DNA of 18,599 nucleotides from JANQLU01 sp964434955 (GTDB taxonomy: Bacteria > Planctomycetota > Planctomycetia > Pirellulales > Pirellulaceae). This document shows positions 1-6,923 of this stretch, in pieces (the stretch's first letter is position 1; every line of letters begins with the position of its first letter). Made by a program: the position numbers and the translations under genes. The notes beneath the pieces were generated by a model. That model searched no databases. It was given only the letters and a program-made list of their open reading frames with translations, and was not told the DNA's origin. The DNA is taken from NCBI GenBank assembly GCA_964434955.1, contig CAYSXI010000102.1:1-18599 (forward strand), given 5' to 3'.

Positions 1-116
1 CTTGTATTCAAGCGTGGCGTTCGGATCGCTGGCGCTTCGTGCTTGCCGACGGGGTAGCAATTGGCTGGGTTGTTGATTCGTTGCGAACCGTGAGCTTGCG
101 ACGAATCCTGCGTTGA
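1..116 (+). CDS. Possible C-terminal end of an upstream gene (5' truncated)
   Basis: Reading frame 3 is open from the window edge to a TGA at 114-116 and gives about 37 residues ending in a plausible C-terminus (…RWRFVLADGVAIGWVV…SLRRILR). It would run towards the histidine kinase, leaving 36 bases between the two stops, which is a normal convergent spacing. A 12-base palindrome lies in that gap. The fragment is too short to assign to a family, and chance openness over 37 codons is quite possible. An overlapping minus-strand frame (202-8) has a low-complexity, Arg/Ser/Thr-rich product and looks like a shadow. Confidence 0.3.
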   Translation, partial: CIQAWRSDRWRFVLADGVAIGWVVDSLRTVSLRRILR

Positions 117-117
117 G

Positions 118-129
118 AACCGGCCGGTT
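118..129. repeat. 12-base perfect palindrome between convergent genes
   Basis: AACCGGCCGGTT reads the same on both strands and lies between the stop of the possible forward gene (116) and the stop of the kinase (153). It could form a small hairpin and help end transcription from either side, but no clear T-tract follows in either direction. A role is only suggested by position. Confidence 0.35.
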
Positions 130-152
130 TCAAATATTGCTTCTTTCGAGAA

Positions 153-2090
153 CTAGTCGGAAGTCTCGGCGGGCGGAAGCGGAGTTTCGTTGGCGCGGCC
201 AAAATCGATTCGATTGACTTTGGTTACTTGCTCGAGCTTGTCGGAAAGTTCAACATTGGTCTTAGGTTCTTCAGCAATCTCCCAGGGCAACGTCACGGTA
301 AACGTACTGCCTTTTCCGACTTCGGATTCCAAACGCACGTGACCACCTAACAACTGCGAAAGTTCTCGGACAATTGAGAGTCCGAGCCCGGTCCCAGAAT
401 ACTCCCGGGTCAACGTATCCTTTCCAATCGCCAAGGTTCCCTGTCGGAATTTTTCAAAGATGATTTCGCGTTCGTCTTCCGCAATTCCAACGCCGCTATC
501 TTCAACACTCATCACCAGCTGATCTGGCAACATTCCGCCTTGGAGTTTTCGTTGCGCGACGACATTGATCCGACCACCCTCGGGCGTGAACTTGATTGCG
601 TTGGAGAGAAGATTGATCAGAATCTGTCGTACCTTGAGTTGATCCTGATAAAGCTTCGGTAGATTTTCCTGGACGTCGACGAAAAACTCGATCCGCTTGT
701 CTTCCGCCAAAGAACGCACCATCTCGACGAGATCATGCACTAAATTCGAGACGGAAAAGTCGGACGGCTTCGCTTCCGCCTGTCCCGATTCCAATTTGGC
801 CAAATCCAAGATGTCGTTGATCAGTTCGAGCAGCAGTCGCCCGGACTTGCGGATATTCCCGGCGAATCGCTTGTGTCGATCGTTGAGTTCCTTTCCCGAC
901 TCAAGGACTTCCGAGAATCCGATAATGCTATTCAACGGCGTCCGGAGCTCATGGCTCATGTTCGCGAGGAACTCGCTTTTGACCTTATTCATTTCATACA
1001 GACTAAGCGTGAGCTTGGCCTGCTCATCGACGCGGCGATCCAAGTCGTGATTCGCTTCTTGCAGCGCTTGTTGGGAATCGGAAATATGTCGCAGCATCCG
1101 GTTGAAGGAATCGGAAAGTTCTTCAAACTCGTCGCCGGTCGCCAATTCCGCGCGGACGTCCATCTTTCCTTGCCCCACCAGTTCACTGACTTCGCGAAGA
1201 TGATTCAGGGGTTTTACGATGACGTAACGCACGATCCAGTAGAGAACGAAAATGGAAAAGAACGAGGTGATGATCGCCATCGTCAAAAGCACGGCTCGCG
1301 TTTGATTCAGGTTGGTCATCGCGCTGGAGTGCGGCAATGAAATGCGAACATACTGTGGCTCCATGTATTTCATGTATGCCTTTTCAGCAGTCAGGTCATT
1401 TTCACGAAGTGTTTTTTCCGCTTCGACGGGATCATCCGCATTCACGGGTTCCAAATTGAAGTCATCTCGTTCGTCGCTGGTTCCAAAAACATGATGGCAG
1501 TTGACGCAACTGGAAGTAAAAACGATTGGTTCGTAGTAGAGAAACTGCCCGCGGTTCCCTTTTCGCTCCGCGTACAGATTTTCTTCTGAAACACCAAACG
1601 CAAACGGATCCAGTGCGCCGTCTTCACTTTCCAACTGAACGGTGGAAAGCGGTTCCTCCTTGGCGTACTTGAGCTCGCGATGGCGATTGAACCGCTCCTG
1701 CAGCTTGAGCAACACGTCGATTTCTTTTTGGTCGGTAACGACCGTTGGCTTGAGATCCTTGAAGCCGTAGCCTTTTTTCAGCGTCAGGAGTTCAACGTCA
1801 TAGTCGTATGCACGAATCGACCCGGCCAGGTCCATGTACATGTCGGCGGTTTTTTTCTTGTCGTTGACACCGGCCTCCGAACTGGCAACCAAGTGGCGGC
1901 GAAAAAAATCATTCGCGATTGATTCGTGGGCCTTATTGAGAGTGTTCTTTTTGACGATGCCTTCCGTGATCCACATCACCCACAAAAACGAGCCACCGAT
2001 CAGGATCAGCAAGCAAAATCCAAACAGGAAACGGATTTTCCGTTCCAAGCTGGTTTCACCCAGAACTTTCCTGATTGAGCGATATGACAT
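153..2090 (-). CDS. Membrane sensor histidine kinase with a c-type haem motif in the sensor domain
   Basis: 645 residues. A first membrane segment lies near 21-41, followed by an extracytoplasmic domain of about 225 residues. That domain ends in a CxxCH haem-attachment motif (C195-V-N-C198-H199) preceded by LYYEPIVF, as in the DUF3365/Tll0287-like haem sensors. A second membrane segment lies at 266-288, then a HAMP linker (about 288-341) and a short coiled coil. The kinase core is complete: H-box SHELRTPLN with phospho-acceptor H380, N-box NLLSNAIKF around 493-501, G1 DSGVGI at 531-536, F-box FEKF at 545-548 and G2 GTGLGL at 566-571. A 40-residue Pro/Glu-rich tail follows and there is no receiver domain. 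No response regulator gene is visible nearby, so it is an orphan kinase here. The ATG at 2088-2090 is preceded by GGGGA. It probably senses redox state, a diatomic gas or electron flow outside the membrane; the ligand is unknown. Confidence 0.93.
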   Translation of the reverse strand: MSYRSIRKVLGETSLERKIRFLFGFCLLILIGGSFLWVMWITEGIVKKNTLNKAHESIANDFFRRHLVASSEAGVNDKKKTADMYMDLAGSIRAYDYDVELLTLKKGYGFKDLKPTVVTDQKEIDVLLKLQERFNRHRELKYAKEEPLSTVQLESEDGALDPFAFGVSEENLYAERKGNRGQFLYYEPIVFTSSCVNCHHVFGTSDERDDFNLEPVNADDPVEAEKTLRENDLTAEKAYMKYMEPQYVRISLPHSSAMTNLNQTRAVLLTMAIITSFFSIFVLYWIVRYVIVKPLNHLREVSELVGQGKMDVRAELATGDEFEELSDSFNRMLRHISDSQQALQEANHDLDRRVDEQAKLTLSLYEMNKVKSEFLANMSHELRTPLNSIIGFSEVLESGKELNDRHKRFAGNIRKSGRLLLELINDILDLAKLESGQAEAKPSDFSVSNLVHDLVEMVRSLAEDKRIEFFVDVQENLPKLYQDQLKVRQILINLLSNAIKFTPEGGRINVVAQRKLQGGMLPDQLVMSVEDSGVGIAEDEREIIFEKFRQGTLAIGKDTLTREYSGTGLGLSIVRELSQLLGGHVRLESEVGKGSTFTVTLPWEIAEEPKTNVELSDKLEQVTKVNRIDFGRANETPLPPAETSD

Positions 2091-2210
2091 CGGGTCCCCA
2101 CGAAAATGATCTACCTCAATATATTATGCCCGATCATCGAATCGCTCCACGCCAATCGCTCAATAGGGAGGCCGGAATTGCAGGAGAATCGGCTGAATCC
2201 CGAATTCTGT

Positions 2211-2238
2211 TTCCGAGAAAATTGTTGTTTTTTCGGAA
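2211..2238. other. 11-bp hairpin in the divergent spacer
   Basis: TTCCGAGAAAA (2211-2221) pairs with TTTTTTCGGAA (2228-2238) across a six-base loop: ten Watson-Crick pairs and one G-T pair. It lies in the 206-base spacer between the divergent kinase and small membrane protein genes, about 58 bases before the ATG at 2297. It could be an operator or a structure in the leader RNA of the forward gene. It is not an obvious terminator, because the T-run sits inside the stem. Confidence 0.4.
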
Positions 2239-2296
2239 CCGCTTTTCTTCGCGACCTAGAGTTTCAATACGCTCCGATTCCTAAAAGAGGAAAGAT

Positions 2297-2653
2297 ATGC
2301 CCCAGATTTCCACGGAAGCCGCCAGCAAGATCACCACAACGACGCAGGGTACGGTGAACTTTACTCGCACCGCGTTCATCCTTTTTGTATTCCTTTTTGT
2401 CGCGACCTCCTTGGTTGGCATCCGAGCAGCGACAATCCGTTCGGCCCAATCCAAACAGCGATTTATTGAGCTAGAAGTCAATCGCGGTCTGGATTCTCGA
2501 GCCAATAGCTCGACTCCCGGTCATATCCAGGCAGACCAGGTTCCACTCGACGGTTCCGCCGAGCGCCCTGAAGGCCTGTATGAAAATTTCAAAGGTTCCT
2601 CACGGCCGCAATTCTCCAAAGACGATTCGATGCGCTTCGGCGTCGAACGATAA
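2297..2653 (+). CDS. Small single-pass membrane protein of unknown function
   Basis: 118 residues; I do not recognise a family. Residues 1-24 are polar and Thr-rich, one strong hydrophobic segment spans about 25-43 (TAFILFVFLFVATSLVGI), and the remaining 75 residues are polar, Ser/Arg-rich and probably disordered. AGAGGA sits six bases before the ATG, the clearest Shine-Dalgarno site in this part of the window, which argues for a real gene despite the lack of homology. It is divergent from the haem sensor kinase and 89 bases upstream of the secreted haem/toroid protein in the same direction, so it may share a transcript with that gene. Two antisense frames here (2449-2264, 2505-2281) have no such support. 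Confidence 0.7.
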   Translation: MPQISTEAASKITTTTQGTVNFTRTAFILFVFLFVATSLVGIRAATIRSAQSKQRFIELEVNRGLDSRANSSTPGHIQADQVPLDGSAERPEGLYENFKGSSRPQFSKDDSMRFGVER

Positions 2654-2695
2654 TGGCTCAAAATCGAAATTGACATTGCCGGGGACCTCGTCGTG

Positions 2696-2717
2696 TCAAT
2701 TCAGTACAATGAATTGA
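2696..2717. repeat. Inverted repeat upstream of the haem/toroid gene
   Basis: TCAATTC (2696-2702) and GAATTGA (2711-2717) are perfect inverted copies separated by AGTACAAT, which itself resembles a -10 hexamer (TACAAT). The element ends 25 bases before the ATG at 2743. It is a possible operator or promoter element, but short AT-rich repeats of this size can occur by chance. Confidence 0.25.
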
Positions 2718-2742
2718 TCCTTTGATTTAGCCCAGGCGAGTT

Positions 2743-4164
2743 ATGTTGCGTTTCGTCATTTCGGCATTTGCCGTATTGCTTTGCTTCCCTTCCCTTGGAA
2801 ATCTGGTCGCGCAGGACGCGACTCAGACCACGCTCGTCCATTCCAAGAAATTCCTCGATCAAAAACAAATCGATTGGTTTAAATGGAGCGGAAGTAAACG
2901 CGGCGACACAAACTGTGTTTCCTGCCATACAAATGCGACTTACTTGCTGGCAAGGCCGACCATTCATCGAGCGGTCAAGAATGACTCGTCCACGACATTG
3001 GAGGAATTGCTGGTCCGAAATGCAATCAAGCGGGTCGGCAACTGGAAAACCAATCGACCCTACTACGGCGGGCGCCGCGCAGACTCTTCACGGGGAACGG
3101 AATCTGTCATCAATGCACTTACTTTGAGCAGTTACGATCAGATGCTCAATCGAAAAGAGCCTTCGGAAGAAACAATCGCCGCGCTCAAGATCATGTGGTC
3201 GGAACAAAAAACAGAAGGCTCCACTCAAGGCGCTTGGGCCTGGCTCAACTTCAACCTCGAACCTTGGGAGTCGAAACAGGCTGAATATTTTGGCGCAGCA
3301 TTGGCAGCCTTTGCCGTTGCCCGGACTCCTGGAAACTACTCTCGTTCGGAGGAGATCAAGCAGAACTTGAGTTCGCTGAAGACGTACCTGGCCACCCCGT
3401 TCAAGCAATCCAAACTTTCCGCCTACCACCAGGCCTACCTACTGTGGGTGAGTACGGAATTTGACGGACTGATTTCTCGGGAGGAACAGAAACGAATCGC
3501 GATGAATCTCGCGAAGCTGCAAAACGAAGATGGCGGTTGGGCACTCGCAAAGCTTGGTAAATGGAAAAGACTGGATGACAGTGACGCCGCGACCGAAAGC
3601 GACGGCTATGCCACCGGCCTGGTTGTGAATGTTCTCTTGCGGGTAGATCAAAACGGAAACAAGAAAACACTTCAGCGTGGATTGAAATGGCTGAACGATA
3701 ATTTTGACAGTGAAAAAGCGTCGTGGATTGGAATCTCTCCAAACGTCGACCGCTCCGAGTCAAGCGATCGAGTCAAAGGCTTCATGACGACTGCGGCAAC
3801 CGCTTTGGCCGCGCTTGCATTGGCGGAAAATCATGTTCGCCAATCGTCGTCAAATTCTGTATCCCAAGCCGACATTGAAAAGGCAAAACGAAATGTTCGC
3901 GTGTATTCGCAAACTTGCAAGATGTATCGCCTGGATGTTGGCAAACCACCGAAGACGCTGGAGTCACTGATCCATCGCCCCAAAACGGGAAACGAAAGCC
4001 GGCTTTGGCGGGGCCCCTATCTGGCGACATCAAAAATCCCTCATGATCCATGGGGCAATCCCTACATTCTCAAGACCGATCCCAACACCAACGTCAGCTA
4101 TGTGTTTTCCGCAGGGCCAGACGGAAAAGAAAACACCGACGATGACATCGGCCGGAAAAAGTAA
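2743..4164 (+). CDS. Secreted CxxCH protein with terpenoid-cyclase-like toroid and C-terminal GspG-like domain
   Basis: 473 residues. A signal peptide covers about 1-23 (hydrophobic FVISAFAVLLCF, then VAQ). A c-type haem motif follows (C58-V-S-C61-H62) in the context TNCVSCHTNATYLLARP, a planctomycete/acidobacterial style of N-terminus for secreted toroid proteins. Residues about 85-365 are helical repeats of the squalene-hopene-cyclase/prenyltransferase alpha-toroid type, including the QW-like LQNEDGGWAL (259-268), a later Trp-containing repeat and GFMTTAATALAAL. No DxDD catalytic motif is evident, so cyclase activity is doubtful. Residues about 376-470 resemble the globular part of the type II secretion pseudopilin GspG: DIEKAKRNV, YRLD.G..P, WRGPYL (422-427), DPWGNPY (435-441) and a likely calcium loop, AGPDGKENTDDDIG. 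The usual pseudopilin prepilin peptide and N-terminal helix are absent. The protein probably acts in the periplasm; its function is unknown. Confidence 0.85.
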   Translation: MLRFVISAFAVLLCFPSLGNLVAQDATQTTLVHSKKFLDQKQIDWFKWSGSKRGDTNCVSCHTNATYLLARPTIHRAVKNDSSTTLEELLVRNAIKRVGNWKTNRPYYGGRRADSSRGTESVINALTLSSYDQMLNRKEPSEETIAALKIMWSEQKTEGSTQGAWAWLNFNLEPWESKQAEYFGAALAAFAVARTPGNYSRSEEIKQNLSSLKTYLATPFKQSKLSAYHQAYLLWVSTEFDGLISREEQKRIAMNLAKLQNEDGGWALAKLGKWKRLDDSDAATESDGYATGLVVNVLLRVDQNGNKKTLQRGLKWLNDNFDSEKASWIGISPNVDRSESSDRVKGFMTTAATALAALALAENHVRQSSSNSVSQADIEKAKRNVRVYSQTCKMYRLDVGKPPKTLESLIHRPKTGNESRLWRGPYLATSKIPHDPWGNPYILKTDPNTNVSYVFSAGPDGKENTDDDIGRKK

Positions 4165-4213
4165 CCTCCCGGGTGCAACATGCCCGGCGAGTCACCTGTT
4201 GAGTCCGCCGTGT

Positions 4214-5206
4214 CTAGTCCGTCGTGCGTTTGGCCTTGATGACGACGCGGTGAGGGGCCGGATATCCTTCGATGGTTTTCGACGAATCATTGGGATCCAA
4301 AAAGTCAGCCAAACTTTCGAACACCATGTGTTTCGATCTTCGCTGCTCTTCGTCAGTCGTTTTGGAAACGTCGATCAATTCGATATCTGTGAATCCGGCA
4401 CGTGAAACCCAGTTTGCAAGACAGGACGCGGAAGGAACAAAAAAGACGTTGCGAGCTTTCGCGTAGCGATCCTTTGGGAAAAGAGCGATATCTTCGTGAC
4501 CGGGTATCGCCTGGCTCTCGATCAAAGCCGTTCCGCCGATTCGCATTGTTTGCCTGAGATTGCGCAGGGTTTCAATCGGGTTCGGATGGTGATAGAGAAT
4601 CCCCATGCAGAGCACGACATCAAACGTTTTCCGAAACCAGGGCAGATGCTCAAAGCCCAAAAGCTCCAACTGCAATCGGTCATTCCGCAGGTACTTTTGA
4701 AACAATTCAAATTGCAGCAAAAAATTGGGCGAGGGATCCAATCCCAAAACGAACAAGGGATTCTGCGCGGCCGCGCGAAGCATGTAGTAGCCGTTTCCAC
4801 AACCGACATCCACGATCCGCTTGCCCTCGAGCGGCCCAAGCGAACTGGCGATCCGATCCCACTTTAGGTTCGAACGCCACTCGGAATCGACGTCGATTCC
4901 AAACAGTCGAAAAGGGCCCTTCCGCCATGGCATCAATTGACGAATCACGTCTTCAAACGTTTCGCAGACTGGCTGATTCAATGGCGTTGATCCAATTTCA
5001 ACCGCGTCAGCGTTCAAATCATTGAAGCAATCAACCTGATTTTCTTTCAGCGTTTCCAGGTCAGGCAACGCACGAATGGCTTCGACTTTCTGCTTCCACG
5101 AATCTTTTTCAAGAATCGAAAGCCGCTCCTTCCGCACGCGCTGGACGGATTCCAGATCGATGCTTAGATTAAGTTTTTCAATCAGATCTTCACGAATCCA
5201 GAACAC
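4214..5206 (-). CDS. cmoB: tRNA U34 carboxymethyltransferase CmoB
   Basis: 330 residues, close to the usual 320-330. CmoB transfers the carboxymethyl group of carboxy-S-adenosylmethionine to 5-hydroxyuridine at position 34 of tRNAs, making cmo5U, which widens wobble decoding. Family signatures are all present: MPWRKGPF (92-99), DSEWRSNLKWDR (107-118), the SAM-binding VDVGCGNGYY (132-141), MGILYHHPNP (201-210) and the C-terminal EGYPAPHR (313-320). The start is GTG at 5204-5206. An in-frame TGA lies just upstream, so no earlier start is possible, and GAGGA (5213-5217) stands six bases before it. The gene points away from cmoA with only 25 bases between the two start codons. Its 3' end faces the haem/toroid gene with a 49-base gap. 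Confidence 0.96.
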   Translation of the reverse strand: MFWIREDLIEKLNLSIDLESVQRVRKERLSILEKDSWKQKVEAIRALPDLETLKENQVDCFNDLNADAVEIGSTPLNQPVCETFEDVIRQLMPWRKGPFRLFGIDVDSEWRSNLKWDRIASSLGPLEGKRIVDVGCGNGYYMLRAAAQNPLFVLGLDPSPNFLLQFELFQKYLRNDRLQLELLGFEHLPWFRKTFDVVLCMGILYHHPNPIETLRNLRQTMRIGGTALIESQAIPGHEDIALFPKDRYAKARNVFFVPSASCLANWVSRAGFTDIELIDVSKTTDEEQRRSKHMVFESLADFLDPNDSSKTIEGYPAPHRVVIKAKRTTD

Positions 5207-5212
5207 GCCTCG

Positions 5213-5217
5213 TCCTC
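5213..5217 (-). promoter_or_regulatory. Ribosome binding site fixing the GTG start of cmoB
   Basis: On the minus strand GAGGA lies six bases before GTG (5206-5204). With the in-frame stop upstream this settles the start. It also sits inside the 25-base spacer shared with cmoA. Confidence 0.6.
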
Positions 5218-5231
5218 ATTGCTTTGATGCC

Positions 5232-5966
5232 ATGTCTCAAGTTGACAAACTTTTTCAGCAAAACCAAGTAGGCAGCGGCGAATTTACTTTCGACAAGAAT
5301 GTCGCTGACGTTTTTGATGACATGATTGAACGAAGCGTGCCATTGTATCGCGAAGTTCAAGAATTCATTCCGAAGTACCTGCGACAAAGCAAACAGACGG
5401 CTGGGAAGATCGTGGATCTCGGCTGTAGCACCGGCACATCGTTGATCGGTATTTTGAAGGCCATTCCCGAATCCTCGTTCGAGCTGATTGGCGTCGATTC
5501 ATCGGCGGCGATGCTTGATGAATGTCGCCAGCAACTTCAGGCTCTCAATTTCGATTCGCATGTTGAATTGGTGGAATCGGATCTCGCGAATTGCAGCTTT
5601 GCGGACGCCAGCCTGGTGTTGATGAACTATACCCTTCAATTCGTTGAAGTCGAAAAGCGACTGGATGTTCTGAAAAAGATATGCCGATCCATTCGCCCCG
5701 GCGGGGCGCTCCTGGTGAGCGAGAAGTTCCGACATGCGGATCCAAGGCTCGACCAATCCTTGACGGAGCTGTATCTCGATTACAAAAGGCGGAACGGCTA
5801 TTCCGAACTCGAGATTGCGAGAAAGCGTGACGCCTTGGAAAACGTGCTGGTCCCCTTAACCGTGGAGGAAAACCAACGTTTGCTCGGCGACGCGGGATTC
5901 GAATCGAATGAACTAATCCTCAAGTGGTTCAACTTTGGAACGTTTCTTGCGATCCGTCCCGTCTAA
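5232..5966 (+). CDS. cmoA: Carboxy-S-adenosyl-L-methionine synthase CmoA
   Basis: 244 residues, the normal CmoA length (E. coli about 247). CmoA converts SAM and prephenate into carboxy-SAM, the donor used by CmoB. Seen in the sequence: FTFDKNVADVFDDMI near the N-terminus, SAM motif VDLGCSTGTS (61-70), NYTLQF (132-137), SEKF (163-166), YKRRNGYSELEI (184-195) and KWFNFGTF near the end, all characteristic of CmoA. The frame is open further upstream to 5076, but the extra 52 residues are Arg/Ser-rich and antisense to cmoB. The ATG at 5232 gives the family N-terminus (MSQVDKLF). No clear Shine-Dalgarno site precedes it. It is divergent from cmoB, and its stop is 12 bases from that of the convergent DinB-like gene. 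Confidence 0.96.
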   Translation: MSQVDKLFQQNQVGSGEFTFDKNVADVFDDMIERSVPLYREVQEFIPKYLRQSKQTAGKIVDLGCSTGTSLIGILKAIPESSFELIGVDSSAAMLDECRQQLQALNFDSHVELVESDLANCSFADASLVLMNYTLQFVEVEKRLDVLKKICRSIRPGGALLVSEKFRHADPRLDQSLTELYLDYKRRNGYSELEIARKRDALENVLVPLTVEENQRLLGDAGFESNELILKWFNFGTFLAIRPV

Positions 5967-5978
5967 CATCAAAAGCCG

Positions 5979-6434
5979 CTAATCGATTCGCTCTCGAATC
6001 TTGTTCAGATGGTGATTCATGTGATCAACGTAGTCGGTCACGAGAAACTCCAACGTACAGGTTTCGTGGCTACCGATTGAGCAGGATTTGGGCAGGTGGT
6101 CGTCGGGAATTGCCCGCATGACCCTTGCCAGGTTCAAATTCACAAGGCGCCACAACTCGACCAGCTCCTTCCAATCCGCCTCGTGGTAGTTGGCAGCGTT
6201 CGCCCAGTGATTTTGTTCGTAGTCGGGAAAATCCAACGCATCGACTTGTTGCACTCGAATAAATCGCTGGTGATTGTTGAGAGCCGAGTCAACCAAATGC
6301 CCGACCACTTCAGCGACGGACCATCGTTCCGCCGGTTTTTCGCGAACGGTTGGCTCGTCCAGGGTCATCAGCAATGGTGCAACCAACTCAACATCCTGGA
6401 TCAATTGGTCTGCCGTGGCATCCTGCAATCGCAT
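5979..6434 (-). CDS. DinB-fold protein (putative metal-dependent thiol transferase/hydrolase family)
   Basis: 151 residues, the usual size for the DinB/YfiT-like four-helix bundle. Seen: RWSVAEVVGHLVDS (37-50) with the first candidate metal ligand H46, and the C-terminal helix DYVDHMNHHLNKI (134-146) with H138 and H141/H142, matching the three-histidine metal site of the superfamily. Members include bacillithiol/mycothiol S-transferases and many proteins of unknown substrate, so no reaction is assigned. AGGAG lies seven bases before the ATG. It is the last gene of a minus-strand cluster, 21 bases after the VOC gene stop, so co-transcription with that gene and the sulfatase is likely. It converges with cmoA, with 12 bases between stops. 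Confidence 0.85.
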   Translation of the reverse strand: MRLQDATADQLIQDVELVAPLLMTLDEPTVREKPAERWSVAEVVGHLVDSALNNHQRFIRVQQVDALDFPDYEQNHWANAANYHEADWKELVELWRLVNLNLARVMRAIPDDHLPKSCSIGSHETCTLEFLVTDYVDHMNHHLNKIRERID

Positions 6435-6455
6435 GGCAATTCTCCTTTTCTTTTT

Positions 6456-6881
6456 TCAAGTCGAGATTGAATTTGTCGAGGCCAGTTCAACCACATGACC
6501 ATCGGGGTCGGCAATATAAATCTGCTTGGCTCCGTCGGGCCGTTGTTTCCGCTCGACCAAAACCTCGATGCCTGCTTCATCAATTTGATTGATGACGGCA
6601 TCAACGTCCTCGACGAGAAATGCAAAGTGATGCCCGCGCGAAAGCAGCTTTGCACCTTGGTAGTCACCCCACCCCGCGCGGCCGGCAAACTCATCTTCAA
6701 GGGTCGCGTGAATACTTGCGATACCACATTGAAACCAAAGCCCCGGGAAGTCAAAGTTGGGCCTCGGGACTTCGTCCATGCCCAAAAAGTCGACGTAAAA
6801 ACGTCGCGTGGCCTCAAGATCTTTGACAATGATCGTGATGTGATCAATGGCTTGCACGCCAATCGGCAAACTCTCACTCAT
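6456..6881 (-). CDS. VOC-superfamily (glyoxalase/bleomycin-resistance fold) protein
   Basis: 141 residues forming two beta-alpha-beta-beta-beta modules. Module one starts IDHITIIVKDLEATRRFYVDFLGM (typical start, candidate ligand H14) and contains IHAT (H58). Module two starts GHHFAFLVEDVDAVI (H84/H85) and ends with the family signature IYIADPDGHVVELAST, where E132 is the expected last metal ligand. VOC proteins include glyoxalase I, FosA-like thiol transferases, extradiol dioxygenases and epimerases; the sequence alone does not choose among them. The first 10 residues before the core are short and unremarkable. GAGGA precedes the ATG at a long spacing of about ten bases. It lies 42 bases downstream of the sulfatase stop and 21 upstream of the DinB-fold gene, so the three are probably one transcript. 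Confidence 0.88.
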   Translation of the reverse strand: MSESLPIGVQAIDHITIIVKDLEATRRFYVDFLGMDEVPRPNFDFPGLWFQCGIASIHATLEDEFAGRAGWGDYQGAKLLSRGHHFAFLVEDVDAVINQIDEAGIEVLVERKQRPDGAKQIYIADPDGHVVELASTNSIST

Positions 6882-6923
6882 TCGATTGAATTCCTCTGGT
6901 GGTGGCTGCGGGTAGGACCGGGG

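Noticed and set aside
8..202. 64-codon minus-strand frame at the window start
   Set aside because: It overlaps the kinase 3' end in another frame and its Arg/Ser/Thr-rich product has no family features.
2672..2710. TTGACA and TACAAT as a promoter for the haem/toroid gene
   Set aside because: The hexamers are good but are 29 bases apart, too far for a normal sigma-70 type promoter.
4165..4213. Hairpin between the toroid gene and cmoB (CCGGG…CCCGG) as a terminator
   Set aside because: Only five pairs, a nine-base loop and no T-tract on either strand.
5076..5231. 52-residue N-terminal extension of CmoA
   Set aside because: It is antisense to cmoB, is Arg/Ser-rich and is absent from the known CmoA family length.
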